Origin: Phaeobacter porticola
Lineage (GTDB): Bacteria; Pseudomonadota; Alphaproteobacteria; Rhodobacterales; Rhodobacteraceae
Assembly (NCBI RefSeq): GCF_001888185.1
Contig: NZ_CP016365.1
Coordinates: forward strand, 62,001 to 126,000
Direction: 5' to 3'
DNA: 64,000 nt
Under the pieces are notes generated by a model. That model saw only the letters and a list, made by a program, of their open reading frames with translations. It had not been told where the DNA came from and did not search any database. Made by a program: the position numbers and the translations under genes. This document shows, piece by piece, positions 25,706 to 34,325 of the stretch (its first letter is position 1; each line of letters opens with the position of its first letter).

Positions 25706-27307
25706 ATGCTGTCGTTGCATGCGTTCAATCTGGCCAAAATCTGGTCCTGCAGAGTGGCTGTCAGTCTCGCAATTGGGAGCGCAGTTTGTGGCGCAATCCA
25801 ACCTGACGCGCTTGCGGCGGAAGAGGACCGGCGCGTGCGACAACTGGTGATCACAGACAGCAAAGGCGACCGGGGTTTGCTGGCCCCATATGTGCATCGC
25901 AAGAACGGCGTCAGCTATCTCTATACGACGTATGTTTTTGACACGCTTGTCAGTCAGGATGCTGATGGGAACCCGGCGCCGGGTTTAGCACGTTCGTGGC
26001 AACGTGCTCCTGATGGTCTGAGCTATGCGATACAGCTGCAGTCAGATGCCAAATGGCATGATGGTAAAGCAGTCACTGCAGAGGATGTCGCTTTTACCAT
26101 GCGCTACATGTCTGAATATCCTTACGTATTTGGCTCTGTGAAATCAATCGAGCGGGTTGAAGTCGAGGGCCCCTATGACCTTAGGGTCTACGTCAAACGC
26201 GCTGAAACTGGCCTTGTTGAAGGCGTTTTTTCTGCGATACCGATCCTGCCTGAACACGTTTACTCAAGGATTGAGGATCCGTTCCGTTTTGCCTCTCTGG
26301 AGGCTGCAATTGGTAGCGGGCCTTACCGGTTGGCGGCATATGACAAGGCGCAGGGTCGCTATCTGCTAGAAGCAGTTACGGATCACCCACTAGGGCGGGC
26401 GCGCTTTGAGCAGATCCGGATCGTCAAGATGAACCCGGATGCCGCACTTCAAGCGATGAGTGCTGGCGAGGTTGATATCATTTCTTACTTGCCAGTGGAT
26501 CGGGTCTTGGCGGCTGAGGCCGAGGGTTTCAAAGTAGAAGTCGCACCAAGCCACCATGTCATGCGCCTGGGTTTTAATCATCGCGGTCGCTTTGCTCTCC
26601 GGGAACTGCGTCAGGCAATCGCCTATGTCATAGATCGCAAGGCGTTGTTGGATACAGCTTTTCCTGGCACGGCGGAGTTGGCCCAAACGGGTTATTTCCA
26701 ACCGGGATCGCGTTGGTGGAATGAGGACGACAATCCGACCTACGCCCATGATCCAGCAAAGGCCCACAAATTTCTAATCAATGCTGGTTGGGCGCAAACC
26801 GCAGCTGGACGTTGGCAACGTGAAGGTGACGATGTTTCGCTGCGGTTGATCACTGATGGTCGCAGCGTGAAATCAGCACGCGTCATTACTGAACAGCTTG
26901 AGATATTTGGATTTTCTATCGATCTACGGGTGATGGAACTAGGGGCGCTACGCAACCTCGTGGCGGAAGGAGCGTATGATTTGACGCTGTTTTCTTCTAG
27001 TACATTGGGTGATCCAAGCAACATCGGCCGCCGGGTTTTTGGCCGGGGTTGGAACAGTGATCGCTTTCCGGCCGATCCTGAAATGACAGGGCTGATCAGG
27101 GCGCAAACGGTTGCTTCCAGCCATGCCGAGCGTGTTGAAGCGCTGGATCAGTTTCAGCGCCTTTATGCTGAAAACTTGCCGTCATACATGCTGGTCAATC
27201 CCTTAATGGCGACGACCTTCAATGAAAAGCTATCAGCCCCGTTTATGCCGGGTGGTGTCGCGGTCGGCATACCCTCGGCACTGCATAAATCCATTTTCCT
27301 GGAGTGA
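25706..27307 (+). CDS. ABC importer solute-binding protein, SBP_5 (nickel/peptide) family
   Basis: A 533-residue periplasmic binding protein. The signal peptide covers roughly residues 1-35 (ending ALAAEED). Family-5 features are LAPYVHRKNGVSYLYTTYVFDTLV, DGLSYAIQLQSDAKWHDGKAVTAEDVAFT and IGSGPYRLAAYD. The ATG at 25706 has AAAGG 8 bases upstream. Substrates of this family include di- and oligopeptides, nickel or nickel/cobalt-chelate complexes. Three downstream genes complete a full importer. Confidence 0.9.
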   Translation: MLSLHAFNLAKIWSCRVAVSLAIGSAVCGAIQPDALAAEEDRRVRQLVITDSKGDRGLLAPYVHRKNGVSYLYTTYVFDTLVSQDADGNPAPGLARSWQRAPDGLSYAIQLQSDAKWHDGKAVTAEDVAFTMRYMSEYPYVFGSVKSIERVEVEGPYDLRVYVKRAETGLVEGVFSAIPILPEHVYSRIEDPFRFASLEAAIGSGPYRLAAYDKAQGRYLLEAVTDHPLGRARFEQIRIVKMNPDAALQAMSAGEVDIISYLPVDRVLAAEAEGFKVEVAPSHHVMRLGFNHRGRFALRELRQAIAYVIDRKALLDTAFPGTAELAQTGYFQPGSRWWNEDDNPTYAHDPAKAHKFLINAGWAQTAAGRWQREGDDVSLRLITDGRSVKSARVITEQLEIFGFSIDLRVMELGALRNLVAEGAYDLTLFSSSTLGDPSNIGRRVFGRGWNSDRFPADPEMTGLIRAQTVASSHAERVEALDQFQRLYAENLPSYMLVNPLMATTFNEKLSAPFMPGGVAVGIPSALHKSIFLE

Positions 27308-27311
27308 TCCG

Positions 27312-28352
27312 GTGACAGATACGTCAGTCGTGTCGGTGGATCGGGAATTGTCGGTTGCCAGGGGTTTTCGATCGGTACCATTTGCCAATTTGGTACGGTT
27401 TGCAAGTGGACTTATTCTGCGGTTATTGGTTTTTGCTTCTATCGTCGCGATCTGCGTGGTGTTGCCCCGGCTGATGCCCGGAAATACGCTTGAAATCATG
27501 CTATCCACCGATCTTGCGCGGGGACTAACCCCCGCAGAGGTTCGTGACTTGCAAGAGAATATGGGGCTAGGCGGAGATCTCTTTGGGCAGGTTCTTGATT
27601 ATACTGCGAATCTCCTAAACGGGGACTTAGGTTATTCGATACCCCACGCGGCCCCAGTTGGGCAGCTGTTGATCGCGGCGTTCCCATGGACCGGATTGCT
27701 GATCCTAGGTGCAGCGCCAATCTTTCTAATCGGTGGTGCCCTCGCCGGGATCGAAGCGGGCCGCATGCCGGGGCAGGGTGTGGATCGCTGGAGTACACCG
27801 TTGATTACCGTGATGGCCAGTCTGCCGCCTTTTGTGGGCGCTGTACTGCTATTACTGGTTTTTGGTGTCCTATGGCCGATCCTGCCAACAAGTGGTGCCC
27901 AGCCATTGTTCCCAGCAACCGAAACCCTGAGCCACGCGTTTGATATTGCGCGACATGCCGTATTGCCGTCGCTGGCGCTGGCCCTGCATGAATTGGCCCG
28001 GTTCTTTTTCCTTGCCCGTGCTGAAACAATCCACCTGGCACAGCGTGATTTTGTAGTGAACGCGCGTGCGCGGGGCGTGTCGGTATGGCGCATCCGCTGG
28101 GTTTACATCGGGCGCAGTCTGGTGCCCGCTTACCTTGCGCGTCTGAGTGACACGATGACGGGTTTGATCAGTGCAGTGTTTTTTGTCGAGATCGTTTTTT
28201 CCTATCCGGGCACTGGATACCTAATCTACAGCGCAATTCTGGAACGGGATTATGATTTGTTGCAAGGTACAATCGTGTTTGTCGCCGGCTTTGTTCTGTT
28301 GGTGAATTGGTGTGTTGATGGGCTGGCAACCCGCCTTGCGGAGCGTGGGTGA
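27312..28352 (+). CDS. ABC importer permease (DppB/NikB-like)
   Basis: A 346-residue permease with six membrane helices after an extended, polar N-terminus of about 35 residues. The binding-protein-dependent transport EAA-like loop is seen as FVVNARARGVSVWRIRWVYIGRSLVPAY. The start is GTG at 27312, five bases after the SBP stop, with GGAG 9 bases upstream. The last helix region contains VEIVFSYPGTGYLIYSAI, typical of DppB/OppB. It overlaps no gene, but its stop is 1 base before the next start. Confidence 0.88.
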   Translation: MTDTSVVSVDRELSVARGFRSVPFANLVRFASGLILRLLVFASIVAICVVLPRLMPGNTLEIMLSTDLARGLTPAEVRDLQENMGLGGDLFGQVLDYTANLLNGDLGYSIPHAAPVGQLLIAAFPWTGLLILGAAPIFLIGGALAGIEAGRMPGQGVDRWSTPLITVMASLPPFVGAVLLLLVFGVLWPILPTSGAQPLFPATETLSHAFDIARHAVLPSLALALHELARFFFLARAETIHLAQRDFVVNARARGVSVWRIRWVYIGRSLVPAYLARLSDTMTGLISAVFFVEIVFSYPGTGYLIYSAILERDYDLLQGTIVFVAGFVLLVNWCVDGLATRLAERG

Positions 28353-28353
28353 A

Positions 28354-29193
28354 ATGGCTGCTGACATTCCCGTTGAGCCGGGGCTGCGTAGGGTGCCCAG
28401 ACAGGGGTTGGTGTTCTGCTTTCTCGTGGCGTTTTGCATTGTCATATGGCTAACCGCGCAGACTGGGTGGCTGGAGCACGGCAGCAGCCGGGATGTTTTG
28501 GTGGCACCGGGAATGGAGCACTGGCTGGGGACCAATGAAATTGGTCAGGATGTTCTTGTCGGGCTCATCCTTGCCACGCCAACCACGCTGGCATTGGCGA
28601 CTGTGACTGCCATACTTGCCGGGGCTCTCGCGTTGAGCGCGGCCAGCCTTGTGGTTTTAGGTGGACCACTGGTTGCAGGGGTGGTGCTCCGAACCGTCGA
28701 CGTACTGCAAGTCGTCCCGTCGATGCTGCTCTTGCTGTTTGTCGCGGCTTTGGTGAATCCTGGTCTCATCGCATTGGTTCTGCTGTTGACTGTCACCGGC
28801 TGGAGCGATGATGTGCGCATTGTCGTTGCTGTACTGCGGCGTGAGGTCCGCCGGGAGAATATACTATATGCCCGTGCCATGGGGGCCGGATGGATCTATT
28901 GTTGGCGCTGGCATCTGCTTGCCGCATTGCGCCCGCTTGTCGGTGTTGTGATCGTCCAAAACTTACGGCAAGCCGCTTTGAAATCTGCGGGGCTGGGGTT
29001 TCTAGGTCTGACTGATCCGCGATTGCTGACGTGGGGAAGCATGATGCAATCTGCTATGGACCAGCTCTATACCGGGGCGTGGATCTGGCTGTTGCTGCCG
29101 CCAGCATTTCTGTTGTCGCTATTCCTTCATTGGATACTGAAGCTGAGCGATCCGCGCGTACAATCCGGTTTGGAATTGGAACAACGATTATGA
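28354..29193 (+). CDS. ABC importer permease (DppC/NikC-like)
   Basis: A 279-residue inner-membrane permease. A first helix follows a short cytoplasmic start, then LGTNEIGQDVLVGLI (DppC-type GTDxxGRDxLS loop), five more helices and the EAA-like segment NILYARAMGAGWIYCWRWHLL. The motif GLGFLGLTDPRLLTWGSM is characteristic of DppC/NikC. The start ATG at 28354 lies one base after the preceding stop. It overlaps the ATPase gene by four bases (ATGA). Confidence 0.88.
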   Translation: MAADIPVEPGLRRVPRQGLVFCFLVAFCIVIWLTAQTGWLEHGSSRDVLVAPGMEHWLGTNEIGQDVLVGLILATPTTLALATVTAILAGALALSAASLVVLGGPLVAGVVLRTVDVLQVVPSMLLLLFVAALVNPGLIALVLLLTVTGWSDDVRIVVAVLRREVRRENILYARAMGAGWIYCWRWHLLAALRPLVGVVIVQNLRQAALKSAGLGFLGLTDPRLLTWGSMMQSAMDQLYTGAWIWLLLPPAFLLSLFLHWILKLSDPRVQSGLELEQRL

Positions 29194-30725
29194 TCCGTGT
29201 AGATGATCTTTGCCTATTCCATAGTGGTCGGCCACTTCTGCAAAACATCTCCTTCAACATCTTGCAGGGGCAGACTCTTGCGCTGATAGGTGCGTCGGGC
29301 AGTGGCAAGACGTCCCTTGCGCGTCTCCTGCTTGGTGTTCTGCCCGGGCGTCCCTACGATGCGCAAGAGGCGTCGCCCCAGGGTGCACGTGGGTTCCGTT
29401 GGTCCGGGCAGGTCAGGGTTCTCGGCGTTGATATGCTATATGGATCAACAGCGGATCGGCGCAAATTGCGTGGAGATGGGGTCGGATTGGTGGTGCAGGC
29501 ATTGGCGGATGCGCTGAACCCACATCAAACCGTCCTACAACATATTCTGGAGCTGCTGCCACGCGCTAGCAATCGTCAAGAACATGCCAAGACGCTTTGT
29601 GCACAATTCAATATCCCCGATTGGTTGCTGCATCGTTACCCCTCCGGTCTCAGCGGTGGAGAGATCCAGCGCGTGCTTACCGCGTTAGCTATGGCGCGGG
29701 ATCCTCGTGTTCTGATCTTGGACGAGCCAACAGCAGCGCTGGATCGCGTCAACCGTACGCGTGCAATTGCTTTGCTCGAAAAGGGTCGGTTGCAGCGCTG
29801 TCAATTGCTGATCACCCATGATCTGGATTTGGCCTGTCAGATGGCGGACCAGATGGCGATACTACATGAAGGAAAGTTAGTCGAAGACGGACCGGCAATC
29901 GACATGCTGCGCACCCCTACAATTGAAGAACCAGGCAAAGCCCTGCAAGCCGGTCGCCGACATCGCCGATGCTTGGACAATCACGGTGTCGCGCCACTTG
30001 TGCCCAGCCCACGTCCACCGCAAGTCAATCCATCTGGTCTGATCCTGCGAGACATTTCGCTCCGTCGCGGTGATCGACTCCTGTTGAATGGTGTCTCAAC
30101 TGTCTTACCAAGAGGGGAGTGCCTGGCGGTTCTTGGACCTAGCGGATGTGGAAAATCGACGTTAGCGCGCCTGCTGGTCGGGTACGATCCAATGCAGGCA
30201 GGGAATATCTCATGGCGGGAAAGGCCAGGGGACGCTCCCGTACCCTGTTATCCTCACGATCTGGCGCTGGTGCCACAGCATCCCCATCGTGCAATTGCGC
30301 GTCATATGACAGTTGCGGAGGTCCTGGAGGACGCAAGACGGCTCAATCGTCTTGCCGGTAGGCACCGCAACACAGATAGGGCGGTATCGCTGCTGGAGAA
30401 GGTTGGCTTGCCGCAGGTGAGGTCATTTCTGGATCAGCGCGCAGCGGATCTTTCTGGGGGGCAGGCCCAGCGGTTGGTGATTGCCCGCGCATTGTCTTCG
30501 CAGCCGCGGTGCCTGATCGCGGATGAACCAACGGCATCGCTGGATCGTGCTGCCCGGAATCAGGTTTTGCAACTGCTTAGGCAACTGATGGTCAGAGATA
30601 AATTGGCGCTGCTGGTGTTCACCCATGACCCCAAAGTGGCTGGGGCCCTGGGTCATAATATTCGGTTTTTGTCAGACGGTCAGCTGCGGCTGAGCCCGTC
30701 GCCTGCGGACATGTCCATAGCCTGA
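29190..30725 (+). CDS. Fused double ABC ATPase (DppD-DppF-type) of the importer
   Basis: A 511-residue protein with two complete ABC ATPase domains. Domain 1 has Walker A GASGSGKTS, signature LSGGEIQR and Walker B VLILDEPTAALD. Domain 2 has GPSGCGKST, LSGGQAQR and CLIADEPTASLD. In most peptide/nickel importers these are separate DppD and DppF subunits; here one chain carries both. Start and stop overlap with the permease by ATGA. The 3' end overlaps the convergent tdaR3 gene by 46 bases, so the two transcripts are complementary there. Confidence 0.88.
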   Translation: MIRVDDLCLFHSGRPLLQNISFNILQGQTLALIGASGSGKTSLARLLLGVLPGRPYDAQEASPQGARGFRWSGQVRVLGVDMLYGSTADRRKLRGDGVGLVVQALADALNPHQTVLQHILELLPRASNRQEHAKTLCAQFNIPDWLLHRYPSGLSGGEIQRVLTALAMARDPRVLILDEPTAALDRVNRTRAIALLEKGRLQRCQLLITHDLDLACQMADQMAILHEGKLVEDGPAIDMLRTPTIEEPGKALQAGRRHRRCLDNHGVAPLVPSPRPPQVNPSGLILRDISLRRGDRLLLNGVSTVLPRGECLAVLGPSGCGKSTLARLLVGYDPMQAGNISWRERPGDAPVPCYPHDLALVPQHPHRAIARHMTVAEVLEDARRLNRLAGRHRNTDRAVSLLEKVGLPQVRSFLDQRAADLSGGQAQRLVIARALSSQPRCLIADEPTASLDRAARNQVLQLLRQLMVRDKLALLVFTHDPKVAGALGHNIRFLSDGQLRLSPSPADMSIA

Positions 30726-31258
30726 TCTGTCTGGAGCGTGCGCACTTGGTCCGATAGCCAATCGAGGTTTTCATCAGCAATGCCGAGTGCGCGCAGGTGG
30801 TCGGCTGTGTTCCAGAGATAGTCGCAATTTGGACCACGTTCACCAGCGGCATGGGCGATGATCTCGGCTTGCCGAGACAAACTGTGATTGTCGTATTGTT
30901 CGTGGTCGCGGTTGACCACATAGGTGAGCCCTTCGATCTCGCGACCGTCTGCGAGCGTCAATGGTGTGGTGATTTCGCGGTAGGCCGGATTGAACAGCTC
31001 ACGGGCGCGCAGATATTTGAGAACTTCGGTCTCTTGACCTTCTGGTATCGCCAAAGCGACCCCGTTGCAGGTGGCATCCTTAGCGGCATCAAGGGCCAAC
31101 ACCAGTCCCGGTTGGGAGAACGTGCCGCGATAGCGCAGGGAGTTCAGACAGAACCGACGTTGGTAACCGGTGAGCCGTGCAGGCAGCTGTTCTGCGGGGC
31201 TAAACCCAGGATCCCAGATCAGCGATCCATAGGCGAAAACCCAAAGCGTGTTGGACAT
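30680..31258 (-). CDS. tdaR3: TdaR3: ChaC-type gamma-glutamylcyclotransferase, TDA resistance
   Basis: A 192-residue ChaC/GCG family enzyme. The substrate loop VFAYGSLIWDP is at the N-terminus and the catalytic Glu lies in LRARELFNPAYREI. It cleaves glutathione or gamma-glutamyl peptides to 5-oxoproline. In Phaeobacter, a gamma-glutamylcyclotransferase encoded beside two other genes has been reported as part of a TDA-resistance set (tdaR1-R3, recalled from literature); gene order here agrees. The ATG at 31258 has GGAGC 7 bases upstream. A terminator separates it from tdaR2, so it may have its own promoter or rely on read-through. Confidence 0.82.
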   Translation of the reverse strand: MSNTLWVFAYGSLIWDPGFSPAEQLPARLTGYQRRFCLNSLRYRGTFSQPGLVLALDAAKDATCNGVALAIPEGQETEVLKYLRARELFNPAYREITTPLTLADGREIEGLTYVVNRDHEQYDNHSLSRQAEIIAHAAGERGPNCDYLWNTADHLRALGIADENLDWLSDQVRTLQTDQAMDMSAGDGLSRS

Positions 31259-31304
31259 ATGACAGCTCCGTTGTGCATTCATGGGCGGTGCCCGTATCCC
31301 TTGA

Positions 31305-31344
31305 CAAAAAAATGGCGGAAGAGGTCAGGGGCGCCTCTTCCGCC
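31305..31344 (-). terminator. Strong rho-independent terminator after tdaR2
   Basis: On the minus strand GGCGGAAGAG pairs with CTCTTCCGCC around an 11-base loop, followed after one A by seven T residues. It lies between the tdaR2 stop and tdaR3 start. Confidence 0.85.
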
Positions 31345-31351
31345 TTGCAGA

Positions 31352-32038
31352 TCAGTCCGTCAGCTGGCGATAGGAGGCCATCAAACTGCTGTAAGGGGGT
31401 ACAAAGACTGAACGCGTCTCCTGTCCGATCTGGACGGTTTCCTTGACATCAAAGTGCAAGTGGATTGGCAACTCAGAGACCCAGCTATTGGAAACTTTCC
31501 CCAGGCGATCACCTTTGGATACTTTGTCAAGCGGTGTAACAGCGAGATCTTCCATGTTCATGTGAACATAGCGATAAAGCGTGCCCGAAGGCGTCTGCAA
31601 AGTTAACGCAAAGCGACCAACATGTGCAATGACGCCGTCCTCGACCGCGACCGCCCAATGTGTATCAGCCTTGCAGGTTGCAGGTCGGATGTCTTGGCCT
31701 TGATGACCGCCCGACGCACATACGGGTAGATCAGAACGACGTAGTTCGCAGAAATTGTCGCGCCAAGGATAATTGTAGTTGACCGTGTCACATTGACTGC
31801 CGCCGCCGCCTTTGAACCCTCCCGGTGCGTAGACATGGGAGTTGGCATAGGCCGGCCCGCTTTCGAGAGGAAAGCGCATATCGGGATAGAGTATAGCACT
31901 GATAGACAAGCCCACGCCGGTGTCTTTGACCAGATCACCGGGGGGGCTAAAACGCTCGTCCGCATTCGCCGGAGTGATGCAAAAAAGCGCGATGGCAGTG
32001 GCCGCAACTAGGGTCAACGTGGTGGCGTGTTGCGTCAT
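31352..32038 (-). CDS. tdaR2: TdaR2-like secreted M23/LytM-fold protein
   Basis: A 228-residue exported protein with signal peptide (residues 1-27, ANADE junction). It carries M23 metallopeptidase-type motifs: GHQGQDIRP (HxxxD) and HLHFDVK (HxH). The typical zinc ligands are therefore present, suggesting a LytM-type peptidoglycan peptidase or a related binding protein. Four internal cysteines suggest disulfides. It overlaps the upstream gene by four bases (ATGA) and ends before a terminator. Naming follows the recalled tdaR1-R2-R3 order in Phaeobacter and is tentative. Confidence 0.68.
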   Translation of the reverse strand: MTQHATTLTLVAATAIALFCITPANADERFSPPGDLVKDTGVGLSISAILYPDMRFPLESGPAYANSHVYAPGGFKGGGGSQCDTVNYNYPWRDNFCELRRSDLPVCASGGHQGQDIRPATCKADTHWAVAVEDGVIAHVGRFALTLQTPSGTLYRYVHMNMEDLAVTPLDKVSKGDRLGKVSNSWVSELPIHLHFDVKETVQIGQETRSVFVPPYSSLMASYRQLTD

Positions 32039-32616
32039 TGCTCTGATCCTTTGGCAACGGTCAATGTTTGCGCAAGCTCGGCCAGATAGCTGGGCTCAAT
32101 GCAGCGGGTGTCTTTGGTTGGTGCGTCGCATGTGATCCGCAACGTGTAGAACGCACCAAAGCGATTGAACATGTGATCGGCTCCGTCACCCGTGGATTCA
32201 TATGTGCTGGCGTCGTGTCTGAAAGACAGGCCGGGTACATTCACCAGCAGAGTTTTCGCCCCCATAATGCTCAATTGGGCACCTTCAAGCACGTAATATG
32301 CGGTGTAAGCGTTGCCCTGGCCCTGGAAAGCTGGGAGATCAGCCTCGGCATTGGCGCCGAGGATCATCACGGGCAGCTTCATTTCCGTAAGGCCTGCGGG
32401 ATCCCTGGCGATAAAAGCATTGATGATCGCCTCGTCTTCGTCATTTGCGCCGGCCCTTATCGAGCGGGCCGCGTCCCAATCAATGGTGCTGATTGCGCGG
32501 GTCGGGGCCTGATTGACCGGCTTATCAACCGCAAAAGCAGGTCCCGCCACAAGCGTCAGAGTAATTGCCGTGGCCAACAGGGCGCTCCCGACGGTTGCAG
32601 GGATGGATGAGGTCAT
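32035..32616 (-). CDS. tdaR1: TdaR1-like secreted protein of unknown function
   Basis: A 193-residue protein with a clear signal peptide (about residues 1-29, GPAFAVD). The mature part has no motif I can name. It has two late cysteines (ITCDAPTKDTRC) and beta-rich segments (AYYVLEGAQLSIMG, LLVNVPGLSF). It starts 41 bases after the tdaE stop and overlaps tdaR2 by ATGA, so it belongs to the tdaC-D-E-R1-R2 transcription unit. The tdaR1 name rests on position and on recall that two conserved hypothetical genes accompany the cyclotransferase in TDA resistance. Confidence 0.65.
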   Translation of the reverse strand: MTSSIPATVGSALLATAITLTLVAGPAFAVDKPVNQAPTRAISTIDWDAARSIRAGANDEDEAIINAFIARDPAGLTEMKLPVMILGANAEADLPAFQGQGNAYTAYYVLEGAQLSIMGAKTLLVNVPGLSFRHDASTYESTGDGADHMFNRFGAFYTLRITCDAPTKDTRCIEPSYLAELAQTLTVAKGSEQ

Positions 32617-32656
32617 AGTCTCTCTCCGAATTCGTGTAATTGATGTGTGATTGGCC

Positions 32657-33850
32657 CTAAGCGGGCTGCAAATCCTTTTGAATGGCTGGGCTCGCTGTTT
32701 TTTTGGACTTGGCGTGCAGCCGTGTCATTTGGCCAAAGATGTTGCGGCGATGCATTTCTTCGGTCCCACCGACGCTGCAGAATGCCAGGGCATCGCGCAG
32801 AAAAGTCGTGATTTCTCCCTCATGGTACCCTTTGCTGCCATAGAGCTTCATCAGGTCCATCGCGCCTTCGACAATGGTTGCGGCTCCGGTGAGTTTAGAG
32901 ATGGAACAGGTCATCGCAGCCTCTGGCGCGCCGCAGAGCAGTTGATGCAGGGCGGCATAGGACACCCATTTCGCACTCTCCGCGCCGATGCGAATGTCGG
33001 TCAATTTCTTCTGAATGTACTGATGTTCGATGATTGGCACATCAAAGGTTGTACGTTTTTGGGAGAAGTCAAAAGCCTCTGCCAACATAGGTTCAATCAA
33101 CCAGGCGGCCACCAGCCCATAGTACAGCCGACCCATGGAAACGATATTGACGAGGTTGCGCAGACCTGCGCCGGGTTCACCTAGCAAATGCCCGTAGTGC
33201 AAGGGCACATCGTCAAAACGCATCTGCCCAGTTGGCAGGTCAAGATTGCCCAACTTGCGATCTTGGGCGCCAATAGTCAAACCGGGACTATCGGCATCAA
33301 GAAGAACCAATGAAATCCCCTCGCGCCCGTGATCACTCAGTTTGCAGACCACCAGAATGAAGCTGGCAACTGGTGCGTGAGCGATATTGTATTTCACGCC
33401 ATTCAAGCGGAAGGTTTCGTTCGGGCCAGGTGTCAGCAGGGAGGATGTGGCACGAACGTCTGTCCCAGTGTCAGGGTCGGCAATGGCGGTGGCGCTCAGC
33501 TCGCCATTGAGGATGCGGCCCAAGTATTCGCGTTTTTGGCTATCACTGCCATAGAGATCCAACGCGCGGACCATACCGGCCTGAGCAATCACTGAGAGCA
33601 ACAGCCCAGGAGTCCGCAAAGTCGCGGCGAGGCCTTCGAGCGCAGCTGTAAATCCCCACCAGTCGCGCCCGTCGCCCCCAAATTCGCGCGGTACAATCAT
33701 ACGCCATAAACCGGCAGCGCTGAGGCGATCCCAGGTCTGCTGGTCAAAGGCGCGGCGGCCCAGCCGCAGTTCATCCCGATCAGCCATTTTGCCGATAGCG
33801 GCAAAGGCGGTGCGGGTTTGCCGCTGCTCCGGGGTCCATTCCAAATGCAT
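32657..33850 (-). CDS. tdaE: TdaE: acyl-CoA dehydrogenase-like flavoprotein of TDA biosynthesis
   Basis: A 397-residue acyl-CoA dehydrogenase-fold protein: N-terminal helical domain, middle beta domain (ATAIADPDTGTDVRAT, a variant of the FAD-binding TEP/GSD region) and C-terminal helical domain (EHQYIQKKLTDIRI, KLYGSKGYHEGE). In TDA producers TdaE is required for TDA formation and is reported to act as an unusual oxygen-using flavoenzyme on the seven-membered-ring CoA ester, including CoA-ester cleavage. The usual catalytic Glu before the RxLxD-type segment is not obvious. It is 24 bases downstream of tdaD and upstream of tdaR1. Confidence 0.88.
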   Translation of the reverse strand: MHLEWTPEQRQTRTAFAAIGKMADRDELRLGRRAFDQQTWDRLSAAGLWRMIVPREFGGDGRDWWGFTAALEGLAATLRTPGLLLSVIAQAGMVRALDLYGSDSQKREYLGRILNGELSATAIADPDTGTDVRATSSLLTPGPNETFRLNGVKYNIAHAPVASFILVVCKLSDHGREGISLVLLDADSPGLTIGAQDRKLGNLDLPTGQMRFDDVPLHYGHLLGEPGAGLRNLVNIVSMGRLYYGLVAAWLIEPMLAEAFDFSQKRTTFDVPIIEHQYIQKKLTDIRIGAESAKWVSYAALHQLLCGAPEAAMTCSISKLTGAATIVEGAMDLMKLYGSKGYHEGEITTFLRDALAFCSVGGTEEMHRRNIFGQMTRLHAKSKKTASPAIQKDLQPA

Positions 33851-33874
33851 CTTGTCGTCCTCGCAAACAGGGGG

Positions 33875-34291
33875 TCAGGCAGTTTCCTGGTAGGTGGCGA
33901 TGGCTTCTTTGAAAGAGTCCGGCACCGGGTAGGTGGCCTGTTTGTCGTAGTCGAACATCACATGCACCGACTTGGCATTTGCAACGATGCGGCGGTCGGC
34001 ATCATCGATATGCATCACGTGCTCCATCTCAAAGCTCTTGCCACCGAAACTAACAACACGGCTGCACACGACCAGATTGTCGCCATAGAGCGCCTGTGAG
34101 ACATAGTCACACGATGTCTTGACCATGATATGGGGCAGCTTCTCAGACTTGGGCAGCTCCAGTAAGTCATGCATGTATTCAAGATAAGCCGACTGCATGT
34201 AGTCGTAGTACACTGGGCTGCTGACGTGGCCCATGGAATCGGTATCGCGGTAGCGGATTTCGATGTTGGTCTCAAAGGCTTTGTTGGACAT
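33875..34291 (-). CDS. tdaD: TdaD: hotdog-fold acyl-CoA thioesterase
   Basis: A 138-residue 4-hydroxybenzoyl-CoA-thioesterase-type hotdog protein. The signature RYRDTDSMGHVSSPVYYDYMQSA holds the catalytic Asp (RDTD-x-MGHV). The next half contains LVVCSRVVSFGGKSFEMEH. It would hydrolyse a CoA or acyl thioester intermediate in TDA assembly. ATG at 34291 has TGGAGAG upstream; longer in-frame extensions run into tdaC and are unlikely. It is 34 bases downstream of tdaC and just upstream of tdaE. Confidence 0.88.
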   Translation of the reverse strand: MSNKAFETNIEIRYRDTDSMGHVSSPVYYDYMQSAYLEYMHDLLELPKSEKLPHIMVKTSCDYVSQALYGDNLVVCSRVVSFGGKSFEMEHVMHIDDADRRIVANAKSVHVMFDYDKQATYPVPDSFKEAIATYQETA

Positions 34292-34325
34292 GTTATCTCT
34301 CCAGTAGTGATTTGTTGATGTTGGA

